Assembly: GCF_016802725.1 (NCBI RefSeq)
Contig: NC_052668.1
Coordinates: 4,942,501 to 5,006,500 of the forward strand
Reading direction: 5' to 3'
Length of the DNA stretch: 64,000 bases
Origin: Solenopsis invicta
Lineage: Eukaryota; Arthropoda; Insecta; Hymenoptera; Formicidae
In this document: piece after piece, positions 30,808 to 42,040 of the stretch
How the letters are laid out: every line of letters begins with the position of its first letter
How positions within the stretch are numbered: position 1 is the stretch's first letter
Notes under the pieces: model-generated
Told to the model about the DNA's origin: nothing
The model's input: only the letters and a program-made list of their open reading frames with translations
Database searches by the model: none
Translations under genes and position numbers: made by a program

Positions 30808-31866
30808 CACAGTGGATCAAAACATAGAAAAAAGCGCACATTGCACTTGTAGGGACAAAATACAACAACTAAAATAAAATAATCATACATTTATGATAAA
30901 AAAATGTGTATCTTAGTAATTTAAATAAATTTTGTACGCAATATTGCAATAAACAATAATTTTTAACAATTTTTATAAACGAGTAGTTATTGCCAGCGTT
31001 AGTGTTATTCAATATGCACTACGAAGAAGTTACACGGTCAGTTTTTGCATATTTTGTGTGGGTGTCTGCGCGCGCGCGCGCGTGTGCGCGCTACTGTTGA
31101 TCAGTAAATTCAAATTCATATATAAAAATGTGGCAATTACGAGAAAAGAATACAAAAGAATGTTAAATAAAATTATAAATTTGTTATTCACAAAATGCAA
31201 AAATATAATAATAAATTATAAAATATTATTCATTATGATTAATAGTAATCGCAAAATAATATGTAATATTTTTAGTAACATATTAATATTTATAATTCAA
31301 AACATATATGTATATGTTGAGGTTTTTCTGGAATCCTTTTTTCGGGCAAAAAAAGGTGTATCTTTCAAGATTGCAAATTATTGTAGGTGAACCATGTTGT
31401 TTCACAAAGTAAAAAGTCTCTTTAATAAAATAAAACAAGTAAGATTTTAAGATATTATAAGATTTCTTGTAAAAGTTAATTTATAATTTAATAATTTGAA
31501 TTTTCTTTGACATATTGTAAAATTAATTGTCAAATTGTAAATTATGCTATTTCTTTTTATTCAAATATGAATTAATTTCAAGAATATTACATATATTGTA
31601 AAAAAGTTGATATAATAATATACGAAAAAAAACAACAAATATTCTACCTTAAAAATAGACAATTAAATTGATGGAAATCCATAATTGTATAATTCATAAG
31701 AGTTATGGTAATTTTACGCATAAGTTACAATGTTTTTGAAAAGATTTGAAAATAAAGGATATGCTATTTCTACATTTCAAGTAACCAAATATGAAATTAC
31801 AAACTTGATAAAGAAAAAAATTTTTTAAGCTGATGTCCGCGTTTTCATACTGTTCGACCCATTGTG
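30808..31866. mobile_element. Transib-type non-autonomous element 1 (1059 bp)
   Basis: The ends are CACAGTGGATCAAAACATAG on the left and CACAATGGGTCGAACAGTAT, read on the other strand, on the right. Both start with a heptamer of the CACWRTG form typical of Transib and RAG signal sequences, and similarity goes on for about 35 bases. The interior is AT-rich with a CG/TG microsatellite (31066-31090) and no transposase. The - strand LTR copy near 62940 lacks this block: GGCCGCACAGTTACGCGCAAAG there corresponds to the two flanks here. It must have been moved in trans. Confidence 0.7.
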
Positions 31867-31961
31867 CGTCGCTACGCGCAAGAATATTGCGCACCCTGTT
31901 AGAGGGGTTCCGCTCATTGATCGCGCATTGAGCGCAATTTTCCCAGCTTTTGCGTGCGACC

Positions 31962-31966
31962 CGGCG
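31962..31966. repeat. 5-bp target duplication of Transib-like element 2
   Basis: CGGCG at 31962-31966 and again, without a mismatch, at 39189-39193. It is GC-rich and directly outside the CACAGTG ends. Confidence 0.8.
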
Positions 31967-32890
31967 CACAGTGGTCAGGCACGTGATTTTAGGGGAACTA
32001 AATTCAATTCTTTTATGTCAATTAAAATTTAATTTAACTAATTCTCATATTAAATACTCTAATTAAGGATAAAATCGAAAATAGAATTTTTAAAAAATAC
32101 GTAAACATAATAATAGTATAATAACATATGAGAAATGTGTTGAAATCAGGTTAAAATGTGTGACAGACACTATAGTTTGTAATAGTATTTTTTAATCCAA
32201 CTATGGTTGTAAAATAAAAATAGATTTTTTTTAATATCATATTTGATGTCAAGATTACTTTACTTTCATATAAATATGTATTTATAACTTTGAACAATTT
32301 TTTTAATAATATTTAAATCTCAAGTAATTAAGATTAAGATTTAATTTTAATATTTAAAGAGTGTACCTAACAAATTACCAATTGTTATCTAAAAACTCAA
32401 AATATCAGGCATTGTATATACTTTAAACTCTGATATCCAATCAGTTTCGTTTACTCCTATTTGTTCTAACAATTTCTGTAGCGCATTTAATCCTTTGCGT
32501 TACGGTGCAGCGCGCAGCGGTGTAGCTGTGAGAGCTACACCTACTATGCAAGCTTATTTTATCAATGAACTAATTGTTTTAAGTATTTTTTTAGTATGTT
32601 TAGTATTATTGGATTGCTAAAGATTTCCTCTAATAAATTGAGTTTTGGAATCATATTTTAAATAAATAATTTATTAATAAATACATAATATAAAAAATTG
32701 TTGTTTTCAGAAATTAACTTTGTTTGCGCACACCCTTCCCCTTTACGTCTGTTTAGAGATAAAAAATAATAAAAAAACAGAAAAACCAATAAAAAATATA
32801 AATATTAAAAAAATTGTTTTTAATAAAGTCGACAATGTCCTCAATTTGTGACTCTGGGTTTAGTTGAGAGCGGTAATGACCTTCGGAATT

Positions 32891-32906
32891 AGATATAAAG
32901 ACCTCG
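32891..32906. repeat. Target-site duplication of LINE E
   Basis: AGATATAAAGACCTCG occurs at 32891-32906 and again, identical, at 38703-38718 directly after the poly(A) of element E. Sixteen bases without a mismatch. Confidence 0.93.
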
Positions 32907-34782
32907 CGCAGCCACCTCTACCGGGGGAGCCCCCTGTCCCAACCGGGGCCACGGAGGTGCGGATGAGCTGCTCGGGGAGCGAGGACCTTTCGTCTGTGCT
33001 CCCCGTGGCATCGGACGTCGAGATGGAGCCAGAAGTGGGGGATCTTCCTCCCCGGCGCAGCTCCAAAGAAGGGCAAAGGAAAGGAAAGCCCGTCGTCTTA
33101 ACTGACGAGCTCCTGAAAACGCCGATCTATCGCCCGGCCATTGGCGGGGTTCAGAGCCAGATGAACCCCCTGTCAAATGCGTCGGACAGAAAGGCACATG
33201 AGGCAAAGCCGGCTCCAAAGAACCCCGAAAATCCGGGCATGAGGAGCAGGCTGCCCCCCGAGACGCTGGCGGAAAAATTCCGGGAGATACTGGCCCGGGT
33301 CCTCCCAGTGGTCCTGGGAGAACTGGGACTCATCCCAGAAAGACAGGAGGCCGCACAAGGCAAGTTGGTCCCTCGATCACTGCCCAAGGACGAAAGGGGA
33401 CCTACCGGGACTGTACCCTGCATCAAGGAAAGGTCCGAGGCGCGGCCGGCACAAGCAGCCTTGGAGGAGTCATGGGCGACTGTGGTCTCCAGGTCAACAA
33501 AGGCGAAAGCCAAAAAGAAGGCCACTGCCCAAGGGGCACAAACCCCCTGGCGAAGACTCCTGCCTCCAATACTGATCCTCCTAAAGAGACAGCAAAAAGG
33601 GCAGGAAAAAAGAAGTCCGGCGCCGCTGCCCCCCCTCCTCTCCGCAAAGGAAAGGGACGGGGCACTCCCGGACGGTTGGGCCGGCCAAAATCAGACCGAA
33701 GACAGCGGCGGTCTCGGTGTACCTGCACCGACCGGGAGAGCTACGCCGAGGTCATGAGGCTTGCGAGAGGAGAGATCAAACTTGAGGCTCTCGGAATAAG
33801 CGATCTAAGGCCTCGGAGGGCCGTGACCGTGGCTCTGATTTTGGAAATCAGGGGTAGCGGCAATGCCGAAAAAGCGGACGCCCTGGCCAATGAGCTCCGC
33901 GAGGTCACGGCCCACCGGGAGGATGTCAGAATTACCCGCCCCTCCAAATCAGTCGAAATCCGTATTACCGGACTAGACGACTCCATTACTATGGAAGAGG
34001 TGGCGGCCGCTGTGGGGAGCATCGGGGGATGCTCCCCGCAGGACGTAAAAGTGGGAGCGATATCGCCGGGGCCCCAACGGACTTGGCACCTGTTGGCTGC
34101 GTTGCCCCGTGAGGGCTGGCAAAGCAGTGATGGCCGCCCCGCGTTTAAGAGTGGGGTGGTCTAGCTGCAGAGCTACGCTGCTGCCCTCGCGAGGGCTGCA
34201 ATGCTATAGGTGCCTGGCCACCGGGCACACGCAGGCGAACTGCAGCAGCCGGACCGACAGATCCGGCTGCTGCTACAGATGTGGCAGCATCGGCCACCAA
34301 GCCAGCGCCTGCGCCAACAAGGCAAGTTGCCCGGTGTGCCTAGATAAAGGAAAACCGGCGGACCACAGGGTGGGGAGCAAGGCGTGCGTCTCTGTCTGCA
34401 CCACCAAGAGGGAAGGAACCAGCAAGGCCAGCGCACAAAAATTGACGGAAAAAGCCTCGCAGGTGGCTGAAACTGGTAACGGGGCGGAGAGAAAAACGGG
34501 TGCACAACCTTCCTCCGGCCCCTCTCATCCCTCCGTAGCACCGTTAACTTCCTCCCGGAAGAAGAAGAGAGGAGGGGCTACTGTCCCCCAGCCCCCCCTT
34601 CCAAAGCCCCCTCTCAACACAGCGGGGAAAAGGAGCGGGAAGATAAGGCCGCGACTAAGGCCCCGACTGCCCCCAAGGGCTCCTCCCTAAGGGAGGATGA
34701 GCCGCACGAAGCCATGGTGCACGTAGCACCGTCAGAAAAGATGGAGGTGGAGGAGCCTCAGACATCAACCAGTAATGTCTAA
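32907..34782 (+). pseudogene. ORF1 (gag) of element E, truncated and frameshifted
   Basis: The N-terminus is lost by 5' truncation; an ATG upstream of 32907 belongs to the host element. Gag starts in a Pro/Ser-rich region, then PVVLTDELLKTPIYRPAIGG, a helical segment (FREILARVLPVVLGELGL), an RRM-like fold (GEIKLEALGISDLRPRRAV ... SVEIRITGLDDSIT) and three zinc knuckles: CYRCLATGHTQANC, CCYRCGSIGHQASAC, CPVC...HRVGSKAC. Frameshifts lie near 33540-33600 and 34060-34110, and another comes after 34600. The stop TAA at 34780-34782 overlaps the ORF2 start. Confidence 0.82.
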
Positions 34783-37700
34783 GAGGCTCCTCCAAACAAA
34801 CCTCAACCACGCCAAGGCTGCACAGGATATCCTGTTGCAGTGCCTGGCGGAAAGAGGTGGAGGGCTGGCTATCGCCGCCGACCCATACAGGATCCCCGAT
34901 GATTACCCTCACTGGGCCGGGGATACCTTGGGCAGGGTGGCGATAGTCAGCCAGCATGCACGCGACGCCCCGCCGATGCTCCCGGTGGAGTCCGGCGAGG
35001 GCTTCGTCCTGGTCGAGTGGGGACCCATCGATGTGCTAGGGTGTTACTTCCCCCCGAGTCTCAGTCGGGGAGAGTATGAGGTGGCCCTGGAGCGGGCGGG
35101 AGAGGCCATCTTTAGGCGCTCTCCCAGGCCAATCATCGTGGGAGGGGATTTTAACGCTTACGCGGTTGCGTGGGGGTCCCCGACCACGAACTTCAGAGGC
35201 CGTCTCACCCTAGAATGGGCGGCGGGACTCGACCTCGCGTTGCTAAATCGAGGTCGGGTCAGCACTTTTGTGGGTGGCCGCGGTGAATCCATCGTGGATC
35301 TCACTTAGGCCTCTCCAGGCGCCCTCGACAGGGTCAGTGCCTGGAGAGTGGAGGCCGCTCCCCTCGGGGAGCTAACGGATCACAGATTGATCGAGATGGA
35401 GGTGGCCTCTACACCCGCGGAGGTGCGAGGGAGAACCCGCCGCCAAAGGGCGGAGAAGAGATGGGTCCTCAGAAAATTCGACCAGAATGCCCTTGAGGTC
35501 AGCCTCACCGCCTCAACGTGGGCTGACCGGGGGCAAGATGGCAGGGCCGATGCAGAAGCCGAGTGGCTCTGCGACGCCATGTCGCGTGCGTGCGATGCCT
35601 CCATGCCCCGCAGCCGCCCAAGGGCGCAGCGCGCTACCTACTGGTGGTCCGAAGAACTCGCCCAGCTAAGGCGGGCGACGGTGGCCACCAGGAGGGCGTT
35701 TACGCGCGCCCGGCGCCGGGGCGTGGAGGCAGAGGTAGAAGAAACGAGAGCGGCCCTCAGAGACGCCAGAAAGGCGCTGAGGGCCGCCATCCGCCGGGCG
35801 AAGGCTGAGGCCTGGGAGGAATTCATATCAGGCCTCACGAGGGACCCATGGGGAAGGCCATATAAAATGGCAGTTGGCAAACTCCGCCCATGGGCCTCTC
35901 CCCTCATAGAGACGTTGGACCTCCGGTTCTTGCAGCGGGTGGTGGACCAGTTGTTCCCCACCCGCGGGAGGGACATACCGACTAGGTCCGGTCCCCCTCC
36001 GGGTTGGTTGGAGGAACTGGGGGTGAGAGACCACGAGCTCGAGGAGGCCTTCGCCCGAATAAGGAATAAAGGCAGAGCTCGCGCGCCCGGCCCAGACGGA
36101 GTCTTTGGCAAAGTCTGGGTCCGAGCGGCACCGGTGATGGGTGAGGACCTTAAAAGGGTCCTCACCCAATGCTTCCGAGAATGGGTATTTCCCAGGAGGT
36201 GGAAAATGGCCCGGCTTGTTCTGCTGAGGAAAGTGGGCAGCGGAGGACCCCTCCGCGTACAAGCCCCTCTGTATGCTGGATGATGCGGGCAAGATTCACG
36301 AACGTGTGATTGCCAACCGCATCATCCGGCACATGTCCCGGATAGGTCCCGATCTATCCCCCGGCCAGTTCGGATTCCGCGAGGAGCGCTCAACGATCGA
36401 TGCCATTCAGCACGTTCGCGCCCTCGTGGAGTCCATGACGGGGGAGGGAAGAGTGGCGTTGGCGGTGTCGCTAGATATCGCCAACGCCTTTAACACCGTC
36501 CCGTGGGGCAGGGTAGTGGCGGCCCTGTTCGAATACTACGGCCTGCCGCCCTACCTTGTCGAGACGGTGAGGGACTATTTCCGGGACAGAACGTTGGAGT
36601 ACATAGACAAGGATGGACTCCAGCAGCAGAGGGACATGACGTGCGGCGTTCCGCAGGGGTCGGTACTCGGCCCCCTGCTATGGGACGCCGCGTACGACGT
36701 CGTCCTCCGCACGGGCCTCCCCCCCGGCTGCCACACGGTGTGCTACGCCGATGACACGCTGGTGGTGGCTGGAGATACCTCCTGGGAGGAAGCGGTCACA
36801 AGGGCCAATTGGGCGGTGGCATGCGCGGTCGGCGCTATCGAGGACTTGGGGCTGAGGGTGGCCCCACACAAAACGGAAGCCATCTTCTTTCACGATGGCT
36901 CCCGGGGGCCCCCTCCACAGGCCTCAGTCCTCGTGGGACGGACACAAATCCAGGTGGGGACAACCCTTAAATACCTGGGGTTGACCCTGGACGGCCGGTG
37001 GGGCTTCGTCGAGCACTTCGACGACCTAGCCCCACGGTTGGGCAAGAGGGCCAATGCCCTCAGAGGTCTTATGCCCAACCTCCGGGGCCCGGGTATAGGT
37101 GCGAGGTGCGCGTACATGCACGCCGTCATATCCGGGGTGCTATACGGCGCTCCGGTCTGGTGCGGGGCGATGGGGGCCAGCAGCAAGATTAGAAGACACT
37201 TGCACGATGTGCAAAGGCTGCTGGCCTTACGCATTGGGCGCGCATATCGTACCTCTCCTAACGACGCCTTAATGGTCCTGGCGGGAGTACCGCCAGCGGA
37301 GTTCCTGGCAACGGCCCGAGCAACCCTCTATGCTCGGGTCAAGGCCTCCCGCCTACGGGGCAACGACATTGCCCCGAGGACCCTGGCGTCGTGGAGAGAG
37401 AGAGCCCGTCGGCGGGCGATCGAGGAATGGCGCAACCACCTCGTCAAAAACCCGCCGACAGTGGGCACCCGGGTACTGGAGGCCGTCCTCCCCCACCTGG
37501 AGGAGTGGGTAGACCGCCCATGGGGCGGTCTATCGTACAGGATGACGCAGGTGCTCACCGGACATGGTTTTTTCGGGGAGTACCTGTGTCGAATCCAAAA
37601 AGAGCCGACCGCGCGTTGCCACCACTGCGAGGCGGAGGTGGACTCTGCGCAGCACACGCTCGAGCATTGTCCAGCGTGGGACTTGCTGCGCAGAGTCCTC

Positions 37701-37889
37701 ATAGACGAAGTCGGGGAAGACCTCTCCCTGAGGGCCGTTGTTGCTAAAATGGTCCTCAGGGAGAGCTGCTGGAAGGCAGTCGCCTCCTTCTGCGAACAGG
37801 TTATGTCGCAGAAGGAGGCGGCCGAAACGGCCAGAAAAAGGTTGAGAGGGGGAAGACCCGGTGGGGGCGGAAGGCGACGACGTCGCTGA
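34775..37889 (+). pseudogene. ORF2 (endonuclease-RT-CCHC) of element E, two breaks
   Basis: The ATG at 34775 (MSKRLLQTNLNHAKAAQDIL). Endonuclease: IIVGGDFNAYAVAWGS, then DLT and a TAG at 35306-35308 where relatives have Trp, TDHRLIEMEV. RT: APGPDGVFGKVW near 36085, SLDIANAFNTVPW near 36470, GVPQGSVLGPLLWD near 36645, CYADDTLVVAG near 36740 (catalytic YADD intact), APHKTEAIFF near 36860. The C-terminal finger CHHCEAEVDSAQHTLEHC is near 37617. A deletion/frameshift lies between 36235 and 36270, at the conserved SPSAYRPL. Without these two lesions about 1035 residues would be read. The frame of the last 538 codons is entirely open. Confidence 0.9.
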
Positions 37890-38798
37890 CCCAACCCACG
37901 GGGTAATGATGGAGGCGGGGATCCCCGCCCTCCGAGAGATCGACGGGGCCCTCCCGATGGCGGAGGTCCCCGCAGGAAGCGGAGAAGAATCGCCGGCGCG
38001 CAACACCCCTCCCTCCAAACTATCGAGGAAGAGGGGGAGAGCGACGGCGATTCCCCCAACAACAACGGAGAAAACGATCCTCCTGCCTCTCCTGCCGAAG
38101 GCCCAGCATATGGGACCCGAAGCAGGGCGAGGCAGCTCCCACAAAATACGGCTCCCGGAAAGGCTAACTCCCAGTGACATCGGGGGGAGGGTCCCTTCCT
38201 AGTCATAAGAGGTAACCCTTCCAGCCTCGCCGGGGAGAGGGGAGGAGGCAAGAAAAAGCCCCCTCCCCCCACGAGCGTCAGGGAGCTCGCGCCAACTGGC
38301 ACAGCTAGGCCCGGGAATCATCCGGCGGGGGCCGGACCCCCGGGCCTGTACCCTAAACACCAAAAGGTGAAGAGGCGGGGGAGGGACGGTGTCCCTCTCC
38401 CCCGACCTAGGGCAGACTAGGCCCTAAAGCCCTGCCAGGGGTGCCTACCGCTAAGGCGCCCCTGGCGAGATGAGTCGGCCGCCAACTGGCCGACTGGGTC
38501 CGGGGGGCTCCGGAAGTATGCTGCACGCGTTCCCGGAGCCCCCCAGTTATGGACCAGGGCAGGACACCCGGAGAGGTTTTAGTAGGTATGTCCCCGTCGA
38601 CGTTGTTGTCGGCGGGGAAGAGCCCCACATAACCGCCAGGCCTCCCCCGAGGTCTGGGGTATGCGGTAACGCATTTCCTCTCCGTTATAAAAAAAAAAAA
38701 AAAGATATAAAGACCTCGTAATTAAATAAAAATGAATCTGCGTAATTAAATAAAAATTGATCTGGGTAATATATTATAAAAAATTAAGTATATTGCAT

Positions 38799-39150
38799 CC
38801 ATTTTAAATTTTAAATTTTTGACATCGAATTCGTAATCAGCAATCTTGAAAACCCCTAAATAGCAAATTTCAAGCAAATATAGTTGATTTTGATAATTTT
38901 GTCCGCCGTATTGGCTCCGCCATTTTGAATTTTGAATTTTTAATATTGGATTCGTAATCAGTGACTTCGAAAACCTTTAAATAGCAAATTTCAAGCAAAT
39001 TTAGTTAATTTTGATAATTTTGTCCGCCATATTTGCTCCGCCATTTTGAATTTTGAATTTTTGACATTGGATTCGTAATCAACGACCTTGAAAACCCTTA
39101 AATAGCAAATTTTAAGCGAATCCGCGCAGTTAATTTTGATAGCTTATATT
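38799..39150. repeat. ~121-bp tandem repeat, about 2.9 copies
   Basis: CCATTTTGAATTTTGAATTT (first copy slightly changed) recurs at 38799, 38920 and 39041, a period of 121. Each copy also has GATTCGTAATCA, AAATAGCAAATT and GATAATTTTGTCCGCC. It lies between LINE E and the right end of Transib-type element 2, so it is an internal satellite of that element. It is AT-rich and non-coding. Confidence 0.9.
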
Positions 39151-40407
39151 AATTTAGTTCTCTTAAAGTTGCGTGCCAGACCACTGTGCGGCGATCCATG
39201 TGCATACAGATTGAGCGAGCTAGCGATAGCGGTTTGCGTTACCGGTGTATAAGTTATTGAAGTAAGTGCCCGGCCTGGACGAGTCTTACCCGGACGTGTG
39301 AGGCCAAACGAGGATCCACGAGACCGAGGAGAAGCCGTGCCATCGTTAAAGTGACCCTGCTGCCGTTTATGTAATGCCACGAGCTGCCCGTGCCGACACG
39401 CTCGTGTTGTGAGGTGGAGCCATTGGTGTTAGTGTGCGAGTGCGTCCGCCGCGTGGCGATTAAACGCAGTCTTTTCGTAATTAGCGGGCAATTCACCTTA
39501 AGCACGAGACGCTGTTAAACCACCTAGCTGTCGCCTGCTGCGTTTTACGTTATCTGTCCCGGCGTGAAAACTTGCGGACAATCGGCTTTCCGGAAAGCCG
39601 CAAAGCCCTTGCGTACGTGCACGAGTCGTGTCGCGGTCGTGATCGCACGGCCGCCGCGTGTACCGATGCCTTTTTGTACAGCGCGTTTTTGGAGTAATTA
39701 GTTTTCGTTCATGATGACTGCGTTGTTGTCAGCCTGTACATTTTTGTTTGTTCATTGTAAATTAGATGAATCTCATTCGCGGAGGTTTGGCTATCGTGTT
39801 CTCGTCGTGCTGTTCTGAACGCGCGCGATTGGTTGTTGAGTTTCGCGTGTGATAAGCCTCCGTTTTGATTTGCGTAGCCGTTGTGTAAGTGACCTTAAGT
39901 TGGCCTTTGCTTCTCTCCTATCTTTTATTCACCAATATTCTGTTTAATTTTTTTTGTTACTTCTACGCATTTACTTTGTTCTTTTCATTGTATGTTAAAT
40001 CTCTCCATTATTATAATATAGTTCTTTTCATGCCTGTTACATTGGCCTGACTTCGCTTAAATATCTCGCTTCCTTCCTAAGAGAACCGCTTTGCGCCTGC
40101 CTCTACTTCCCCGCCCCTCTACCGGTTAGAGGAGCTAGCTGGCTGCGCGTAAGCGACGATTTTGTGTTTTCGCTTAAAATCCGTTTGTGAATTGTCGCGA
40201 CTTGGCATTTATTAGTAATTAGCGTTGTATATCGAATCCGGTGATGCGACCGGTAAACGTGTTTGGCGCCCAACTTTGCGATATAGCAAATATTTGAATA
40301 TCTCTTCGTTGCTCTTGCTCGCGTTTGCGTTAAACATCTTCCGTCCTTGTTTGATCACGTATTTCACCGTAGCTCTCTGAGCTCTTATAAAAAGACGTGA
40401 CAAAATT

Positions 40408-40425
40408 TGACGCCCAACGTGGGGC
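40408..40425 (+). promoter_or_regulatory. Primer binding site, tRNA-Lys type
   Basis: TGACGCCCAACGTGGGGC lies five bases after the LTR end (ACGTGACA, 40402). It matches the complement of the 3' end of insect tRNA-Lys(CTT), TGGCGCCCAACGTGGGGC, in 17 of 18 positions as I recall that tRNA. Minus-strand cDNA would start here. A shorter look-alike, TTTGGCGCCCAA at 40261-40272, lies inside the LTR. Confidence 0.72.
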
Positions 40426-41202
40426 GCGCCAGTAAAAAATTTTTTTTCTACGGCTTTTGCGAGACCGGAGCGTAGCAATTTAGACTTTTTTTGTCCCGCG
40501 TGTTATTTAAGGAAGACTGGCGAGAGATTCTGTATTAAATGTGAGTTTATTTTTTTCTCTGTTTTCCCTGAGCAAGTGTTGTGTGCATCCCGTGCAAGTC
40601 TAAAATTCATACCAGTTCTCGCTTAAATTTTGATAACACCTTGCAAGCAATTTTTAATTTTCAATTATTTTGCAGTGCTAACATTGGAAAAATAGTACAA
40701 AATTTTTTTGAGATGGTCTTAACCATCCTTTTTTATTAAAATTATTATGCTTTTGGTACTATCTTGATTTTTGTGTGTGAATATTAATTGCCAGCCTGTG
40801 ATTTACAATTTTTGTGAATTTATTATTGAATGTATTATTTAAGACTTTGTGATTTTTGTGACTTGATATCGGCGAACAGTGCCGTGAACATTTTGTCGTA
40901 ATTTCTACATGAATATTTGTGAATATTATTTTGCGACGACGGAATTTGCCATTCAGTGCAGATTGGCGTAAAGGTAAACACGCCAAGGTATTTAAGGGGA
41001 AGGCGTGCTCCCGGAATGTCGTGCCATGTTAACGCGCTCGAATATAACGAATATTTTGAACCTTTGAATACGCTTTGTTCGACCGCTTATTTTTGCGTTT
41101 ACTATCGTTATTGTGTTTTGAGAAATTTTGCCGTAAAATTGAGTGTGGGGAAATCATATCTGTCGCGTGTGCTAATAATCTTGCGATACAATAAGTCTGG
41201 AT
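40426..41202 (+). other. Leader between primer binding site and gag
   Basis: 777 bases, AT-rich, without recognisable coding content. This is the usual place of the untranslated leader and packaging signal in an LTR retrotransposon. Confidence 0.5.
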
Positions 41203-42040
41203 ATGTACAACGACGAGTGGATTTTTACGATTACCCTTGAACAATTAATCGCCGCTCTTGAAGAGCAGAGGCTCTCAACCAAGAGTTTGCAATCTGCGCT
41301 CGCGTTAAGATTGTTGTGTCACATGTGGGCTAGCTACGCGTGTAGACGAATCGTCCGGTGGTGCGGACGACACGCAAGGAATGTTGGAATCCGGACATCT
41401 GGATCTTCCCAACGAGTAGGTACCGCGACTGGGCAGTTCCTTCGATGCCACGATGAGGCCGCATGCGTGTTTCACGCGTCCGGGGGAGGCAATGGACACC
41501 GCGGCAATGGACACCGCCCGTTGGGGACGAACGACGCGGCCACAGTTTACAATATTATGCGGCGTTGGAATCTAAAATTTTCCGGTGTGCGCGGGGAGAA
41601 CGTAAAAACTTTTTTATTGCGCATCAAGGAAGGCCATGAATTGATACCAGTCAACGACGCAAATATATTGCGGTGCCTACCGTTTTTTTTTATTGGGTGT
41701 TGCGTTTTATTGGTTCCCCGTTAAGCGTGTGAAGTTAATGACGTAGGTTACATTCAAATCGGCGTGGCGTGTACGATTCGGGGATCCCGACTTCCAGTTC
41801 GTCTTGCGGGATGAGATAATGCAACGTATGTAGGGGGAGCGCGAAACGGTAGTAGACTATTTGACATGTCTCAATGCGCTTTTTGACCGTCTCTCGCTCC
41901 TGTAGAGCGAGGAAAAAAAATCGGTTACGCGCACCGCCACATGTTACTGCGCTTACAGACGATGGTGCCGCGCGATTCGGTCACCGATTTAGAGTCTCTC
42001 AACTCATTAGCGGTGCGCAGAAAGTTGTGATCGGATGGCC
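41203..42040 (+). pseudogene. Gag of the long-LTR retrotransposon, decayed
   Basis: The frame from 41203 (MYNDEWIFTITLEQLIAAL) leads to a Ty3/gypsy-type gag domain: WNLKFSGVRGENVKTFLLRI, then ELIPVNDANILRCLPFF. After the stop at 41724 the domain goes on in other frames, with short recognisable pieces near 41705 (LYWFP), 41760 (RVRFGDPDFQF) and 41850 (DYLTCL), broken by stops. The capsid-like fold would form the particle that holds the RNA. Several stops and frameshifts make it non-functional. Confidence 0.65.

Larger units (their letters stand above)
32907..38702 (+). mobile_element. R1-clade non-LTR retrotransposon E (5' truncated)
   Basis: This is a 5.8-kb LINE framed by a perfect 16-bp duplication. 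It begins within gag (5' truncated, as is common after incomplete reverse transcription). It contains gag (to 34782), ORF2 (34775-37889), a 3' UTR with the family hairpins, and a tail of about 16 A ending at 38702. It is the best preserved ORF2 among the + strand copies, with one stop and one frameshift. The perfect duplication suggests it is younger than D. Confidence 0.92.
31967..39188. mobile_element. Transib-type non-autonomous element 2, holding LINE E
   Basis: The terminal inverted repeats are about 40 bp: CACAGTGGTCAGGCACGTGA on the left, CACAGTGGTCTGGCACGCAA on the other strand on the right, both running on to GAACTAAATT. The 5-bp duplication is CGGCG. Without LINE E (32907-38702 plus its duplication) the element is about 1.4 kb and AT-rich, with a 121-bp tandem repeat near its right end and no ORF that could be a transposase. 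The LTR copy at 62860-62880 shows the site without the insertion. Confidence 0.82.
30249..40402 (+). repeat. 5' LTR of the long-LTR retrotransposon (interrupted)
   Basis: The LTR starts AGTAACGTGACAG (TGTGACGTGGCA in the - strand copy) and ends ACGTGACA, so the termini are imperfect inverted repeats of the TG...CA type. The net length is about 1863 bp. TATAAAAAG at 40386-40394 is too near the end to be a clear promoter. Blocks shared with the copy at 61627-63527 include CTTATTTTCATGTT near 30400, GCGCACCCTGT near 31890, ACGAGTCTTACCCGGACG near 39280 and GCTATCGTGTTCTCG near 39790. Open frames inside the LTR are not genes. Confidence 0.75.
30249..42040 (+). mobile_element. LTR retrotransposon with ~1.9-kb LTR, 5' part, with nested insertions
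   Basis: The LTR is in three pieces (30249-30807, 31872-31966, 39194-40402), about 1.86 kb in total. It is followed by a primer binding site (40408-40425) and a decayed gag (41203-42040). A second copy of the whole LTR is at 61627-63527 on the - strand and matches piece by piece, which proves that the interrupting DNA at 30808-31871 and 31967-39193 was inserted. A long LTR with tRNA-Lys priming recalls the Osvaldo/Ulysses group of Ty3/gypsy elements, a comparison from general knowledge. No pol was recognised downstream. Confidence 0.75.

Noticed and set aside
31066..31090. CG/TG-rich stretch as a CpG island or promoter
   Set aside because: A short alternating CG/TG microsatellite in AT-rich transposon DNA.
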